The translations under genes were made by a program, and so were the position numbers. Positions 10,048-22,441 of a DNA stretch of 64,000 bases are shown in pieces. The notes under the pieces are model-generated. The model did not search any database, had not been told where the DNA came from, and saw nothing but the letters and a program-made list of their open reading frames with translations. Within the stretch, counting starts at the first letter, position 1, and each line of letters begins with the position of its first letter. Origin of the DNA: Nitzschia sp. DOCU1 (taxonomy: Eukaryota > Bacillariophyta > Bacillariophyceae > Bacillariales > Bacillariaceae); the NCBI GenBank assembly GCA_951394045.1, contig OX595987.1, forward strand, positions 2,108,001 through 2,172,000, given 5' to 3'.

Positions 10048-11642
10048 TCAGTATGCATTCTGTTCAGATTCGAATTTCTGCCTCTTCTGTCTCTGTTCGT
10101 TTGTGTCCTGGGAGCCTTCGGCTGTTTTTCGTATACTTTGTGGATAGCTGTCATCGGAAAGCGATTGTGGTGAAGCATTTTCGTCACGTTTTGGAGCAAG
10201 ACCCATCTTGGAGCTCAGGTAGTTAGTGTTGTGGCGTTTCGACGTTGTACGGAAGGCACTGCTGATCTTTTCTCGAACGACGATTTCGTCCGCTTCCACC
10301 CAACCCTCGGTTTCTTTATCCCGGGCCAAAAAGCGACATCCCTGTTCTTTCATCATGTTTGCGATTTCTATAGATATGCAAATCTTCTGGAAACGATCGA
10401 CTCTTTGATATTCCTCCTTTCGACCTTCGATCATGTCCGAGAGCAACAAATTCCCAGGATATTCCTGATACGGTTTCCCTCGCCCCATGATAACGTCGCG
10501 CCGTGACGGATAAATCCGTCCTGCCCACACATGACTGCCGATATTCTTCCTCAATTTGTCTTCGTTTTCGTAGGAATTCGTCCATATAGTTGTTCGTGAA
10601 GCGTCCCTGACTATCAAAGGGGAGCTTTTTGGTGGGGATTCCAAACGCTAACAATGCATACATGCACTCTACGTGGGAGCCACAATGCGTACGAAATCGC
10701 AGCCGAGTATCCTTTCCGGCGACCCCTGTCATCAAGCGTAGGGCGGGCATAATCAAACGGTTATAGTAGCAATAATGAACGGCCGCGTTTCGATACGGAA
10801 GTCTGAAGTGAAGTTTCAGTGAGATTTCAAACAACAAGAGAAGAGAAATGGGGAAACTGTTTGACGTACGTTTCTTCAGAGATCAGGTACGCCTTGGACA
10901 TGAATGTCATGTAGCCCGTGCTGTAGAGCTTGTCAGATTCGCCCAAATTGTAAAAAATGTTGACAAATCCGTTACGCTGGGAGTCTTCGTTTTCGATTTC
11001 TGTCATGATTTCGTACCAGACACAACGTATCGTTGACATCCAGTTCTTGAAGTTCGCCAGATTTTGCATCACAACACAAATCGCTCTATTGCTTCGATCT
11101 CGAAACGGCAGAAAGTGGTAAGTGCCGTTGCTCAGGTTTGCGAGATCCTCCTTATCCAAATCTTCAAGTGTAATTCTCTTGACTAGCTTTTCTTCCCCGA
11201 ACAACTCCAACTTGGATTCAAAGAAGGCTGCCATTTTCGCCGCTGCTCGCTTCGCATCAAAACGAGTGGACCTTAGAAACTTGAGCCGAAATGCGGGGTC
11301 GTTCACATAGCGCGGAGAAAGAAACAGTGCACGATCGTAGGCAGTTTTCTTCTTGATTTTCTTCAATTCGCTTTCGAGTGAGGCGTAGACTTCTTCCAGG
11401 AAGTCTAAACTCTCTTCCATAGGGTTCACAACTCCATGAATTTCTTCGTACACGGTTTCCCGTTCTTTTATCGAGATTCTGGTGAGCTCCTGGGCCAGCA
11501 CATCAACAGGTTCTTCTTTGGAGAATGATTGCGGTTGGAAGGGAAGTCCTAGCCCGTCGTCAGAACCGCACCACGTAGCGCGGCACATTCCTTCATCTTC
11601 GCCAGTCCATGCAACTGTGGCATATCCTTGAGCAGGCATCAT
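10048..11642 (-). CDS. CRAL-TRIO-like plus DUF6824-type protein, apparent frameshift
   Basis: Exon 1 (to 10870) encodes an N-terminal acidic region and a CRAL-TRIO-like lipid-binding domain: FRLKFLRSTRFDAKRAAAKM, FLPFRDRSNRAICVV and FVNIFYNLGE. A GTACGT donor at 10869 and TTCAG acceptor ending at 10803 join to LPYRNAAVHYCYYNRLIMP and RFRTHCGSHVECMYALLAFG, ending the domain. The C-terminal part, RDVIMGRGKPYQEYPGN...GCRFLARDKETEGWVEADE, matches DUF6824, a domain abundant in diatoms. It lies one base out of frame with the preceding part; the break falls about 10520-10545. The frame opens with a GTG at 11756; the first in-frame ATG is 11642, used here. An earlier exon is possible. Lipid/phosphoinositide binding is inferred from the family only. 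Confidence 0.65.
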
Positions 11643-12503
11643 TGCAGGAGACACTGAATCGTTTTCTTCATCAATAATGCAATGATTGAGCACGGCGACC
11701 CTTGGACGGCGGGATAGAATGGGATCAGTTCGACTTTCGGTCACCAGATATGACACTCATCTGCATCTGCTTATCCATAGTTCTTTCCCACCCGCTATTT
11801 GTCGGCATGTGTTTCTTTGGTGGCGGCAGCATGGCGACCCCAAATATGCATAGGGGGATCGTGCTTGTTTCGGGATTTCGCGAATTCGTCCATGACGTCA
11901 CGGAACCCGAGAGAGAGTTTTATCCGTCCGAAATTTGGGACGTTTGGCACGAAAGGCACTATGATTCTCTTTCTTCGCGCCGCCCTTTGTAATAGTTGCG
12001 CACAGCGCGTGGTTGCTCAAATCAAAAGCTGCTGTACTCTCGGTAGCTAGAAGTCGCAAAAGTCTATGATAATAGTCACAATGGCCAGCACGTGGGCTAC
12101 TGGTCTGGAGCTATACCAATTCTTCCTCATTTTTAAGTCTGTTTATTAGAACAAGTAGCCAGATAGCTGCTAACTAACTGTCTACCTACGTCGTGAAAAC
12201 GGATTGCCCCCGCCCTGCCTGCGTAAGAAATAGTAGACATGTGATCGACAGGAGCATTTGCCATAAATCAACAGTTGGGGCAGCCTTACTTTCTCTTGGT
12301 GCACTATGTTTTAAAAATTGACAATGGGTGGAGGATCTGGTCCCTGTTGCTAGCCATTCCGACTGAACACTCCTCGTTAGCAGCAAGGGTAATAGTCATC
12401 GTACCGGCGCCAAGAATAGCACGAGCCCTGCCAAGCGCTGGACTATACAAGCGTCGCACGTTCGAAGCAATGGCAGGGCCATTACCGATTTGCCATCGCC
12501 GAT
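11643..12503. other. Intergenic/upstream region of CRAL-TRIO gene
   Basis: The left end may still be 5' coding (open frame to 11756). The rest shows no supported gene on either strand. It includes a CRE palindrome at 11893-11900. Confidence 0.4.
11893..11900. promoter_or_regulatory. CRE-type palindrome TGACGTCA
   Basis: A perfect TGACGTCA in CATGACGTCACGG, about 140 to 250 bases upstream of the possible starts of the CRAL-TRIO/DUF6824 gene. Candidate bZIP site; function not shown. Confidence 0.4.
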
Positions 12504-13574
12504 TCAGCGCTCAACTGCATCCAACTTTAACGAGGCAATCCGGACGTCCGATCGCTTCTGAATGAAATTGCATGGAAACCTAATCGTCAACGGTGGGTCA
12601 TCGTCACCGTTCCATGTCCAAACGTAGGATATTCCATGCTCCTGTAGTAACTCCAAAAAGGTGTGAAAGGTTTTCATGTTTCGACGAGTAATCCCGAAAT
12701 AGGCTTGGCGGGTGGTCGGTGACTTTTGGAGAAAACACTGCACGATAGCCACTAGATCCTTCAAAACGCCAACGTCATATGCAACATCGGCAGCTAGCAG
12801 AATATCTGCGTTCTCAAATGCGCTTAAACAGTCGTCGCAAACAGGGACGAGTGCTTCAGGTGAATTGTCAGCGCCACCGCTGACATGAGGACTTTGCCCG
12901 AATGAAGACCACTCCAGGTAGCCTTGCAATACTTTTGACGAGCCTAACCATTCCTGGTTGATAGCAATGTTGTGGGCCATGTTCGTTCGACACACCTCTG
13001 TAAAGTCCGTTAGGTAGACACTTTCCACATTGCAGCAACCTGCAAGTGCTATACCTGTCAATCCAACACCTGCTCCCAGCTCAAAGATCCGCTTTCTGGT
13101 AACAAGTGATGGATTGTCGAGAAAATATTCAGCTAGAGTCGCCCCAGCCTCCCATAGTCGAAGTGCAACATCGTTATGGTAGGGAAAGATGCGTATCCTT
13201 AAGAGCGGACGGTGGTCTTCTTCAGGGGGTAATTGAAATGAGAGATAGCAAGCTTCGTCTGGATTGGGTGGGGTTTCTTTCTGGAGACTTGCACGAAACA
13301 CCAGTTCCATCAAGGCATCTGATTCCAGAGCAGCTCCTCTCTTTTCCAGTTTGGCGACGTAGGCCCGAATCAGAGCCTTCATGTACGGCTTCGATGGGCC
13401 GGTATCGGTCCAACAAGCCTGGATAACCGAGGCAAATCGTTCTTGCTCATCCAAAGTCGCTGCTTCCACTGACACTGAACCTGTTTGATCGCCGATAGCG
13501 CTGAAGACCTGGTCAATCGGTGCCATGGCCAACACCAGCTGTTTTTCGTTCCAATTTTTGTGCTGTTCGCCCAT
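12504..13574 (-). CDS. FAM86/eEF2KMT-like protein lysine methyltransferase
   Basis: About 356 residues of the METTL21/FAM86 type. The N-terminal region has a FAM86-like helical part. The catalytic part reads PYHNDVALRLWEAGATLAEY, RKRIFELGAGVGLTGIALAG (SAM motif I), SVYLTDFTEVCRTNMAHNI (motif II region) and ADILLAADVAYD (post-motif DxxY-like). Human EEF2KMT (FAM86A) trimethylates a lysine of elongation factor 2; the target here is inferred and METTL22-type activity is an alternative. The first ATG in frame is 13574 (MGEQHKN). A CAATTGCAG acceptor-like string lies just upstream, so a short extra 5' exon cannot be ruled out. Confidence 0.7.
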   Translation of the reverse strand: MGEQHKNWNEKQLVLAMAPIDQVFSAIGDQTGSVSVEAATLDEQERFASVIQACWTDTGPSKPYMKALIRAYVAKLEKRGAALESDALMELVFRASLQKETPPNPDEACYLSFQLPPEEDHRPLLRIRIFPYHNDVALRLWEAGATLAEYFLDNPSLVTRKRIFELGAGVGLTGIALAGCCNVESVYLTDFTEVCRTNMAHNIAINQEWLGSSKVLQGYLEWSSFGQSPHVSGGADNSPEALVPVCDDCLSAFENADILLAADVAYDVGVLKDLVAIVQCFLQKSPTTRQAYFGITRRNMKTFHTFLELLQEHGISYVWTWNGDDDPPLTIRFPCNFIQKRSDVRIASLKLDAVER

Positions 13575-14623
13575 GAAGCCGCTGCAATTGAAACACAAAG
13601 TACATTGAAAGTCGCCAGGAATAATCCGTGTTTACGCCAGATGGAAGATTGAATTGGCGTAAAGGTAGAATCTTGTATTCCCTACTATCTTGCGTCGTTG
13701 GACAAGCTCTCGCTAAACCGAGATGCGAATAGTTGAATCATATGAGTGCAACGAGAGGAGTACTAACGACGATGATGATGGTTTTTGGTCGACGACGGAT
13801 CTCATTTTGTTGATGGCTCTCGAGCTTAATCGGGTCTGTCCGTCCACCAGGCGAGACCAATCAGAATGCTCTTTACCGGGATCCAGTTGCGGGATCCACT
13901 CCAGTCGCGGCATAAGATGGCTTGCTTCGGGGGATTTCGGTAGTAGAGAGACGAGAGACGGATCGTGGTCTTGGAAAGGTCCCGCCTTGGAGAAGCAAGC
14001 TCATTCTCTCATTAGATAACACACTTATAATACTCAGTTTCTGCTGGATTTGTTAACTTTCATCTTCTAGTAGTTAGACTCTACTGGATGCCAACCTGAA
14101 TAGTATGAGCTTATCGAAAGGCTCACCGCACGCTCTGAGTGCTCATCACGGGAAAAGTAGGATGAAAGCCGCATCGCGTCGCTCGCACCGGACTTTAGGT
14201 GGCTAGTACGATTTGTTCGATTGCGATCGAGTACATCGTAGGATGAGGTGCACTGACTATCGGCATCCCTTCGAATTCGACGAGAGTACTAGTATCGTAC
14301 TGCTGACAGTACCGGCAGGTAAATGTGAGGGTCTATGAGTAAATCCGCTACCGCAATTTTATTGAGTGCTTATAACATGATTGAGTGTTTCTATATTGGT
14401 AACATAAAGTGTAGGAGCTGGCACTACAGTCCTTTGTATGCAATGTTGTCCTGTATGCAAGCGAAATCGTAATTACACGTGCATGCATTGCTCTTTGTTT
14501 TGGGTTCTGATTTGAGACTTGGCCTCGCTCCCTGATTTCTCTAGGAGTTGTCAACGTTTGCAGCTGATCAATTTACGGATTGGAAATAACTTTCCTATGG
14601 TGCTCCGCGCTGACTGTGCTCGA
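13575..14623. other. Long intergenic region
   Basis: About 1 kb between two minus-strand genes. No open frame with protein character, no tRNA and no obvious repeat array was found. There are a few small inverted repeats around GTAC near 14190-14310. Confidence 0.4.
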
Positions 14624-17600
14624 CTATTGAACTGACAGTGTGAATGCAGCAGTAGCATCGCAGGCTACCTCACTGATCGACCCTCGCCCTTGAGCCAAGA
14701 AGGTAAATTGGTACTCATCACCAGCTGTTGCGCCCAGGTTCAAAGTGAACTGCTCCACGAAGGAAGTGCTCTGATCCCTCGAGAGGGTGAGGGTGCTTTC
14801 TTCTAGAAAGTCCTGGAATCCTGTGAAAGGGCTGCTACCAAAGGCACCAAATAGTTCCATGTCAAGCAGCCCTCCATTTGTAGCCGTGTAAGTTATATTG
14901 ACATTGGCGAAAACCTGTTGCAGTCCCATCTCTGCGTTCTGGTAGCCAACTAGTTCCATGTGTCCAAAGAAGGACATTAGGGTTAGTCCCGATAATTCAT
15001 TGCATCTTGTACTCATGACACTTTCTTGCAACAGCGTTCCAGGGGCCCCATTATCGACTGTGGAGATCTCGATTCGCATTTGACTACCCATAGTAATTGG
15101 GACATCGATCACCTGACCTTCTGTAGCAACGCCAGAGAACCAGGTATTCTCATTTCCCCGACGAATACTGACGTACACGTCAGTTGGGCGTGTAATGTCA
15201 AGGTTGAAATCCTCGCATTGAAAGTTGGCGGCGGTGTTGTTTCCCATACACAATGAAGATGGCACGTAGATGAATTGGAGAAAGTTGGCATTACCTCCTA
15301 AGCATGTGCTCCCCATTGGTGACTTCAGGGAACATCGTTGCCCGTTTGCCAGAGCACAAGATATTGATGCTTCCACTTCGCATGCGGCCTCATTTGGGTC
15401 GGGAGTAGGGAATGGAGTGATGGTCGGAGTCGCTGTCGGAGTTGCAGTTGGGAATATTTGTGGCAGTGGGTTCCCGGCCGTGAACCGATAATCATCTCTT
15501 CCGGTGCACGTTTTTCCTGTGTCGGAGTCTCCGACAATGGTGGCCAAAGCCCTGTATCTCTTCCTTTGTGTCAGATCAATGTCGAATTCTTGTTGAACAG
15601 TGAACGAAGCTGCCGGGGTTACTTCGCTCCCGGTAACCAAGGCACTCAGATCAACCGTGTTGCTGTCTGAATCGGCAAGGTTGGAAATCAACGTAAGGGA
15701 TGTCAGGCTCGTGGCTCCTTCTTCGACACTGGCGATGGTGAAAGTAAGAGTGATTTTCTGGGAAGAAGATACAAGCCCTTGCTCGCTGTTTTCAAACTCC
15801 ACCAGTTGCACGGATCCAAACCTATCCGTGAGGTAGAGTGAGTTTGTGCACGACGTATGAAAAGTGATTGTCTGTAAAACAGCCCCCGAGGCAACGATCG
15901 CGGCTGGGTCGTTGGAACCGTTTGGATCGTAGATAACGATATTTGTGTTGTTGGCGATCTCCGTGGACGCCATCAGTGAAAAGTCGTCGCCTACCGCAAC
16001 GAAGCCCGCAAAATATTCTTCTGGGTTCTCGTCGACGCTGGTAGCTACGATGTAAGACGAAGCTCCCACCTCGGTGGGAGGGCCCCCCTCGTTATCTACA
16101 CACTGGAACAGTGTGTCGGGCTGAATATTGAAGCTGCCGCTGCAGTCACCTCCGTTGTATCGCATGACCATTTGAGAAGCAGGTGCTTGGCATTCTGTAG
16201 TAATAGAAGGGATCTCGTCACAGCTAGCTCCATTGAATGGTGGAAGACATCCGATTTCAAGCAACAACTCGCAGTCATCGGCGGGAGCATCAGTTCCATT
16301 TCCTGGTGGGGCGCTTGGCACGGAAGAAGAATCAACTGGCTGCGTCGGGCTTGGAGTGGCAACAACTGGAGGAACGGTAGGACTGCCTGGTTGCCCGGGT
16401 AGTCCATTCGATGTGGTTGGAGCTGCAGTCGGCGCAGAGATTGAAATTTCGAACTCGTACACCTCCTCTGCTGAGCACGATGGTTCTGCTTCAACGCTGG
16501 CAGTCGTGGTCAGTACGCTGGGGACGCAGAGGTCAACGACTTCCTCAAAAGTTGCAACGCTGCTTTGTCCCGGAGCAAGCTCAGAGACAGTGATTTGGTC
16601 ACTCAGATCGATGACAGCTCCATCACGAGTGATTGAAATTGAGGTCAAGTTCAGATTGTCTGATCCGATATTGGTAGCCTCGAAAATCCACAAAACATCA
16701 ACTGCGCAGTTTGAGGCGTTTCCTGCAGTACCGTCGAGTCCCACGAGTTCGTTGCAAGGAGTTCCATCACCAGTGACGCAATCGGCAGTGATATCGATTT
16801 GGCAGTACCCTTCGACTTCAAAGTCATAGGATACGGTGGTCTCGCACTCATCACCACTCTCACGAACGGCTGCGGCCACAAGCGTGGTACTGAAAATTCC
16901 ACCAGCACATACATCGATCTCTGCTGTTTCTGCGATAGACACAACGTCATTGGGCCGCAAAGGATTTGCGCCTTCGACTCTTTCAAATAGATCCTCCTCT
17001 TGACCATCACGAGTACGCAATAGTTTGGTGACTTCTATCGCTTGTGTCCAGGTGTTTTCCAAGCGATAGGTGTAAAGCGCCTGCACGATACAAGCCTCTG
17101 GCTGATCAGCGGAAGGGGGGACAATGTCTTCACAAGGTACTCCATTTCCATCGACGCATGTGATTGATGCCTTCAAAAGCAAAATACCAAACCCGGTGTA
17201 GACTGAGTGAGATTCCATCCGTAGGAAAAGTGGCAGTCAAGTTCGTCTAGGGTATCGATAGAAACACTTACCTCAAGGAAACACACAAAGCTAGGAGCTG
17301 CAGTCGGAACGACAGGGACCGGGCTTTGTGTTGGACTGCTGGTGACTAGAACAGGGGCAGGAGTCGCAGGTACCACAGGGGCAGGAGTTGCAGGTACCAC
17401 AGGGGCAGGAGTCGCTGGCAGCCCGGCTACAACAGGCGCAGGAGTCTCAGGTACCGGAACGGGAGTAGGAGCCATAGTTACCAGAACGGGAGCAGGAGTC
17501 GCAGGTACCAAAACTGGAGCAGGGGTCACAGGTACCATAACTGGAGCAGGAGTTACAGGTACCATAACTGGAGCAGGAGTTACAGGTACCATAACTGGAG

Positions 17601-17877
17601 CAGGAGTTACAGGTACCATGACTGGAGCAGGAGTTACAGGTACGGGAACAGGAGCTCTGGTTGTCGGTGGTGGTGTGATCGGGAAAGTAGGGGCGGCAGG
17701 AGACGCTGATGGTGCGAGAATACTTGATTCTGTAGCTTGCAAAAAACGCTCCCAATAGTCGGCATCCTCAGCTGCAACTACCTTCTCGCCGCGGCGATTC
17801 CATCCTGGATCGGCAACCGAGGACGCAGCCGCGGACGCTATAAAAGCAGCGAAGGCTATTCGAAAGGAGACCACCAT
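14624..17877 (-). CDS. Secreted Pro/Thr-repeat and repeated Cys-domain protein, two exons
   Basis: Exon 1 (17877-17272) starts with a signal peptide (MVVSFRIAFAAFIASAAASS) and continues into nine-residue VPVTPAPVM repeats. A GTAAGT donor and a TTTTGAAG acceptor at 17171 join in phase 0 to exon 2 (17170-14624), for about 1050 residues. Exon 2 carries at least four related modules. Each begins with a pattern like SITCVDGNGVPCEDI, ITADCVTGDGTPCNEL, LEIGCLPPFNGASCDEI or ASISCALANGQRCSLK, followed by a beta-rich region with further cysteines. A second linker, PTATPTATPTITPFPTP, lies between modules. There is no C-terminal membrane helix. I infer an extracellular or cell-wall protein; no enzymatic motif is visible. 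Confidence 0.75.
17350..17643 (-). repeat. In-frame 27-base coding repeat (VPVTPAPVM units)
   Basis: Four perfect or near-perfect 27-base units encode VPVTPAPVM, then two VPxTPAPVL units, then looser ETPAPV and three PATPAPV copies. The array is inside exon 1 of the secreted protein and keeps the frame. High nucleotide similarity suggests recent expansion and possible length variation between alleles. Confidence 0.9.
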
Positions 17878-18747
17878 CTTGGAGGGTGTTTCCTTTTCTT
17901 TTATTGTATTGGGCAAGGGTAAGGTGGAAAGCGGCGCAGTCCTTGGGCACGAGGGAAAGAAGTTGCATATACAGCTGGCAACAGGTATTGCGAAGTTTGT
18001 CGATCGAGAGATGATTTTGTGACATGCCCCAAACTCGCTGATCGACGATTATTTAGAATCTACCTGGATGAATAAATATGAATGATAGGCATAAGGGACA
18101 TAGGGGGAGCCGCCCATCGCCACAAGTTTATTCGTTTCCGTAGAAATCATTGACCAAGATACCCGTGCCCATAATTGTATTCACATACAACTTTTGTCGT
18201 CTTGTATGTCTTCAGCGACGTGGTACTGCGCCTCGTCAAGCAAAGAGGCGATTGAAAAAAGTCGCCTTAATGCGCCGGCCAAGCAAGATGGGATCCATAA
18301 TTTGTGTGTTACACATTGAAGTGGTGGCAAGTTACGGAAGGTATGTATTTGAATGGTCAGACATCGACCCACGTAGGGTATAGGTTTGCATTTCTCTGCA
18401 CACGACGGAGGCCCTCGCTGCGTACCAGTACCTGGTACACAAGCATAGATGTAGCAGCAACAACAACATTCTTTCCGCTTTGCTTCAACCCAAACTTCGA
18501 AGTTGCCCCCCCCCCCCCCCCCCTCGCTGTTCTAGCTGGCATACCATTGAAGCGATATTGGACTGAATAGCAAACCGGTAATTTGGATTACCGGGGAATT
18601 CGAAGCAATTTGGAATTTAAGTGTTTAGGTGGCTTGCAACTTTTCTTGCCCGCTGGAAGCCTCGTTGCAGTCGCAGGTCGAACTCGGCTTGCATCTGGTA
18701 GATGGCAAGGGGCTAGAGGGCGAATGTTGTGAGGTTATTTCAGTAAA
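17878..18747. other. Divergent spacer with an 18-base poly-C run
   Basis: Upstream of both the secreted-protein gene (-) and the inositol kinase gene (+). An uninterrupted run of 18 C occurs at 18506-18523; its length may be approximate in an assembly. A direct or inverted CCGGTAATTTGGATTACCGG-type palindrome lies near 18573-18592. No gene is seen. Confidence 0.5.
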
Positions 18748-20107
18748 ATGTCTGGTCGGAGAATTTCCATCGTGGTCGGGACAACCTCTGTCGTCTTCTT
18801 TGGATTTCTTGGCTGGAGAGCGCGAACAAGGGCTAAAGCAGCAGCCGATCAAGCAGAGCGCATGGTAGCTGATGGTGCAGTGGTAAGATATCTGGGTGGT
18901 CTTCTTATCTTAAACATTATCTGGGCCAACAAATCTTGCCACCCCCTCATCTGACTTTCAGGTCGACTACGAGAGCAAGGAAACACGGGAAGAAATTCTA
19001 ACACGGGCTAGGCACCGTGCTAGCAAATGGTTGTCCTATCAGGTCTCTGGCGCTGACTGCATGGTGGGTCAAGTGGGGGGTGTTTCGAAGCACAAGCGGC
19101 CCCTCCTTACGCTAGATCCGGAGTTTATATTGAAACCTTTGCAACTGGATCATCGTGGCATCCGAGAGCTGGCGTTTTACGAGGCCCTGAATGCTGCGGC
19201 CCACACAGGCACGAAAGCCTACGCTGATTTCATCTCGACAAAACGCGTTTCGGTTTCTCCGCCATGGATAGATGTGGTGGCTTTTTCATTGGCATTTCTC
19301 CTTCAGGATTTTTACGTTCTGGATTGTGAGAAGCGAATTTTAAATGCTTGGGTGGCTGTGCAGGATGAGGCTAAGTTACTTCGTCGATTGTATCAATTCG
19401 TCCCTTCTTATTTTGGAATGGTGCGACATGAAATGTCCGAGAGCTCCCTGGAGGACGCTACCGGTGTTGCAGCCCCGTATGGTATTCAACTCGACTGCTA
19501 TCTGCTCTTACAGGACGTTACCATAAATTTTCGGAAACCCTGCGTGATTGATCTGAAGATGGGTTGTCAGACATTCGAGCCCAACGCCCCCGAAAGCAAA
19601 CAGAAGCGCGAACGCCAAAAGTATCCGAAACAAGAAGAATTTGGATTCAGAATAGTGGGAAAGCGGGTATACATCCCATCGCACAAAGAAGCCGCGGATA
19701 ATGGATATGTATTTTACCCGAAACTCGTCGGTCGATCCTTAGGATCATATGAAGGGCTGAAGGATGCGTTTGTCGTCTACTTTGGTCTGGAAACTTTGGA
19801 TCGGGCCTTTCTACCCGTTCGATTGAAAACCATCACCAATATACTATTGAAACTGAGATCTCTGCAGCACTGGTTCCGGGACAACGATGCCTTTTGTTTC
19901 TATGCCAGTTCCCTGTTGCTCGCCTACGAAGGTGACACGGCAAAGACTGACAATCTTGATATGGTCAATGTTAAAATGATCGACTTTGGCCGCGTGAGGC
20001 GTCAAAGCGGCGGCGACCCTGGATACCTCAAGGGATTGCTGACACTCTCGTCCATTCTGGAAGAAATATCTACCGAGTGGCGGGAAAAACTGGAGGACCG
20101 TCGTTAG
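18748..20107 (+). CDS. Inositol polyphosphate kinase (IPMK/IP6K family), two exons
   Basis: Exon 1 (18748-18882) encodes a membrane-anchor-like N-terminus (ISIVVGTTSVVFFGFLGW). Exon 2 (18962-20107) encodes the kinase. The family motif PxxxDxKxG appears as PCVIDLKMGCQTFEP, followed by GFRIVGKRVY, FYASSLLLAYEG (the SSLL motif) and VKMIDFGRV (the IDF metal-binding motif). These enzymes phosphorylate soluble inositol phosphates with ATP; IPMK-like versus IP6K-like specificity cannot be set. The product is 426 residues if 19248-19301 is kept. That 54-base segment is in frame and ends in a strong CTCCTTCAG acceptor-like string, so it could be an optional intron. Confidence 0.85.
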
Positions 20108-20198
20108 TCGCATTCATATATATCAAATGTTGAGAACTTCTTTTACTATGTTGTTGTTTTTAAAACCTTGCTATCAACAATGCCAATGTAGCACGTAC

Positions 20199-21854
<1,656 letters not shown>

Positions 21855-22441
21855 TGTAGAGAATACACCTGGGGTTGAAACTACTGATGATCAAGGTGAT
21901 TTCGGTCGATGAATCTTTTATGGCTTCTTGCTGCCGGCTTCTCTCTCAAGTTCAGGAACAATGGGATGGCGTTGCGATCTTCGATCTTCGCCTCGGTCGT
22001 CATCGTGGTTCGTTGGCGGAAGGGGGGCGACTACCGTAAATTTTGGGGCGCCAGGTTGGAAGCGTTCCAAGGATCGGGGTTCGCGCGATGACGTCAAGGA
22101 AATGACCGTTGTACTTTTGTCTGTATGGTTGGGAGTAGTTTCCGTGATCCAATATCTGTCTGCGCCGACAACCAACGAAGCACGACGAAAACAAAATGAT
22201 GAGATCGGAGGAGTCCATTTCCCTGCGTCGTGATCGATGGAGGATCGGATCGGCACTATGGCGTCCTTGCGATGATGCCCTCGTTTTGTTATCTCCATTG
22301 CGTTACCCTTTTCATTTCTATTTCGTTGCAACTGTTACTGTAACCCCGCTGACTTGTTAGGATTTCTAAAGAAGCTCTGATTGTGTTCCAAAGTCGTCGT
22401 TGATTGATTACTCCTCTCCACAAATCCTTACTGACAACGTC
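21855..22441. other. Divergent promoter region of DLD and RPN2
   Basis: Shared upstream region with a CRE palindrome at 22089-22096. Small open frames here (for example plus strand from 21909) lack support. The right end, before ATG 22442, is pyrimidine-rich. Confidence 0.45.
22089..22096. promoter_or_regulatory. CRE-type palindrome TGACGTCA
   Basis: A perfect TGACGTCA in CGATGACGTCAAGG, 235 bases upstream of DLD and 346 bases upstream of RPN2. Candidate bZIP site shared by the divergent pair; function not shown. Confidence 0.4.

Noticed and set aside
18506..18523. Run of 18 C as a meaningful element
   Set aside because: Homopolymers of this length are prone to sequencing error and occur by slippage; kept only as a note in the spacer entry.
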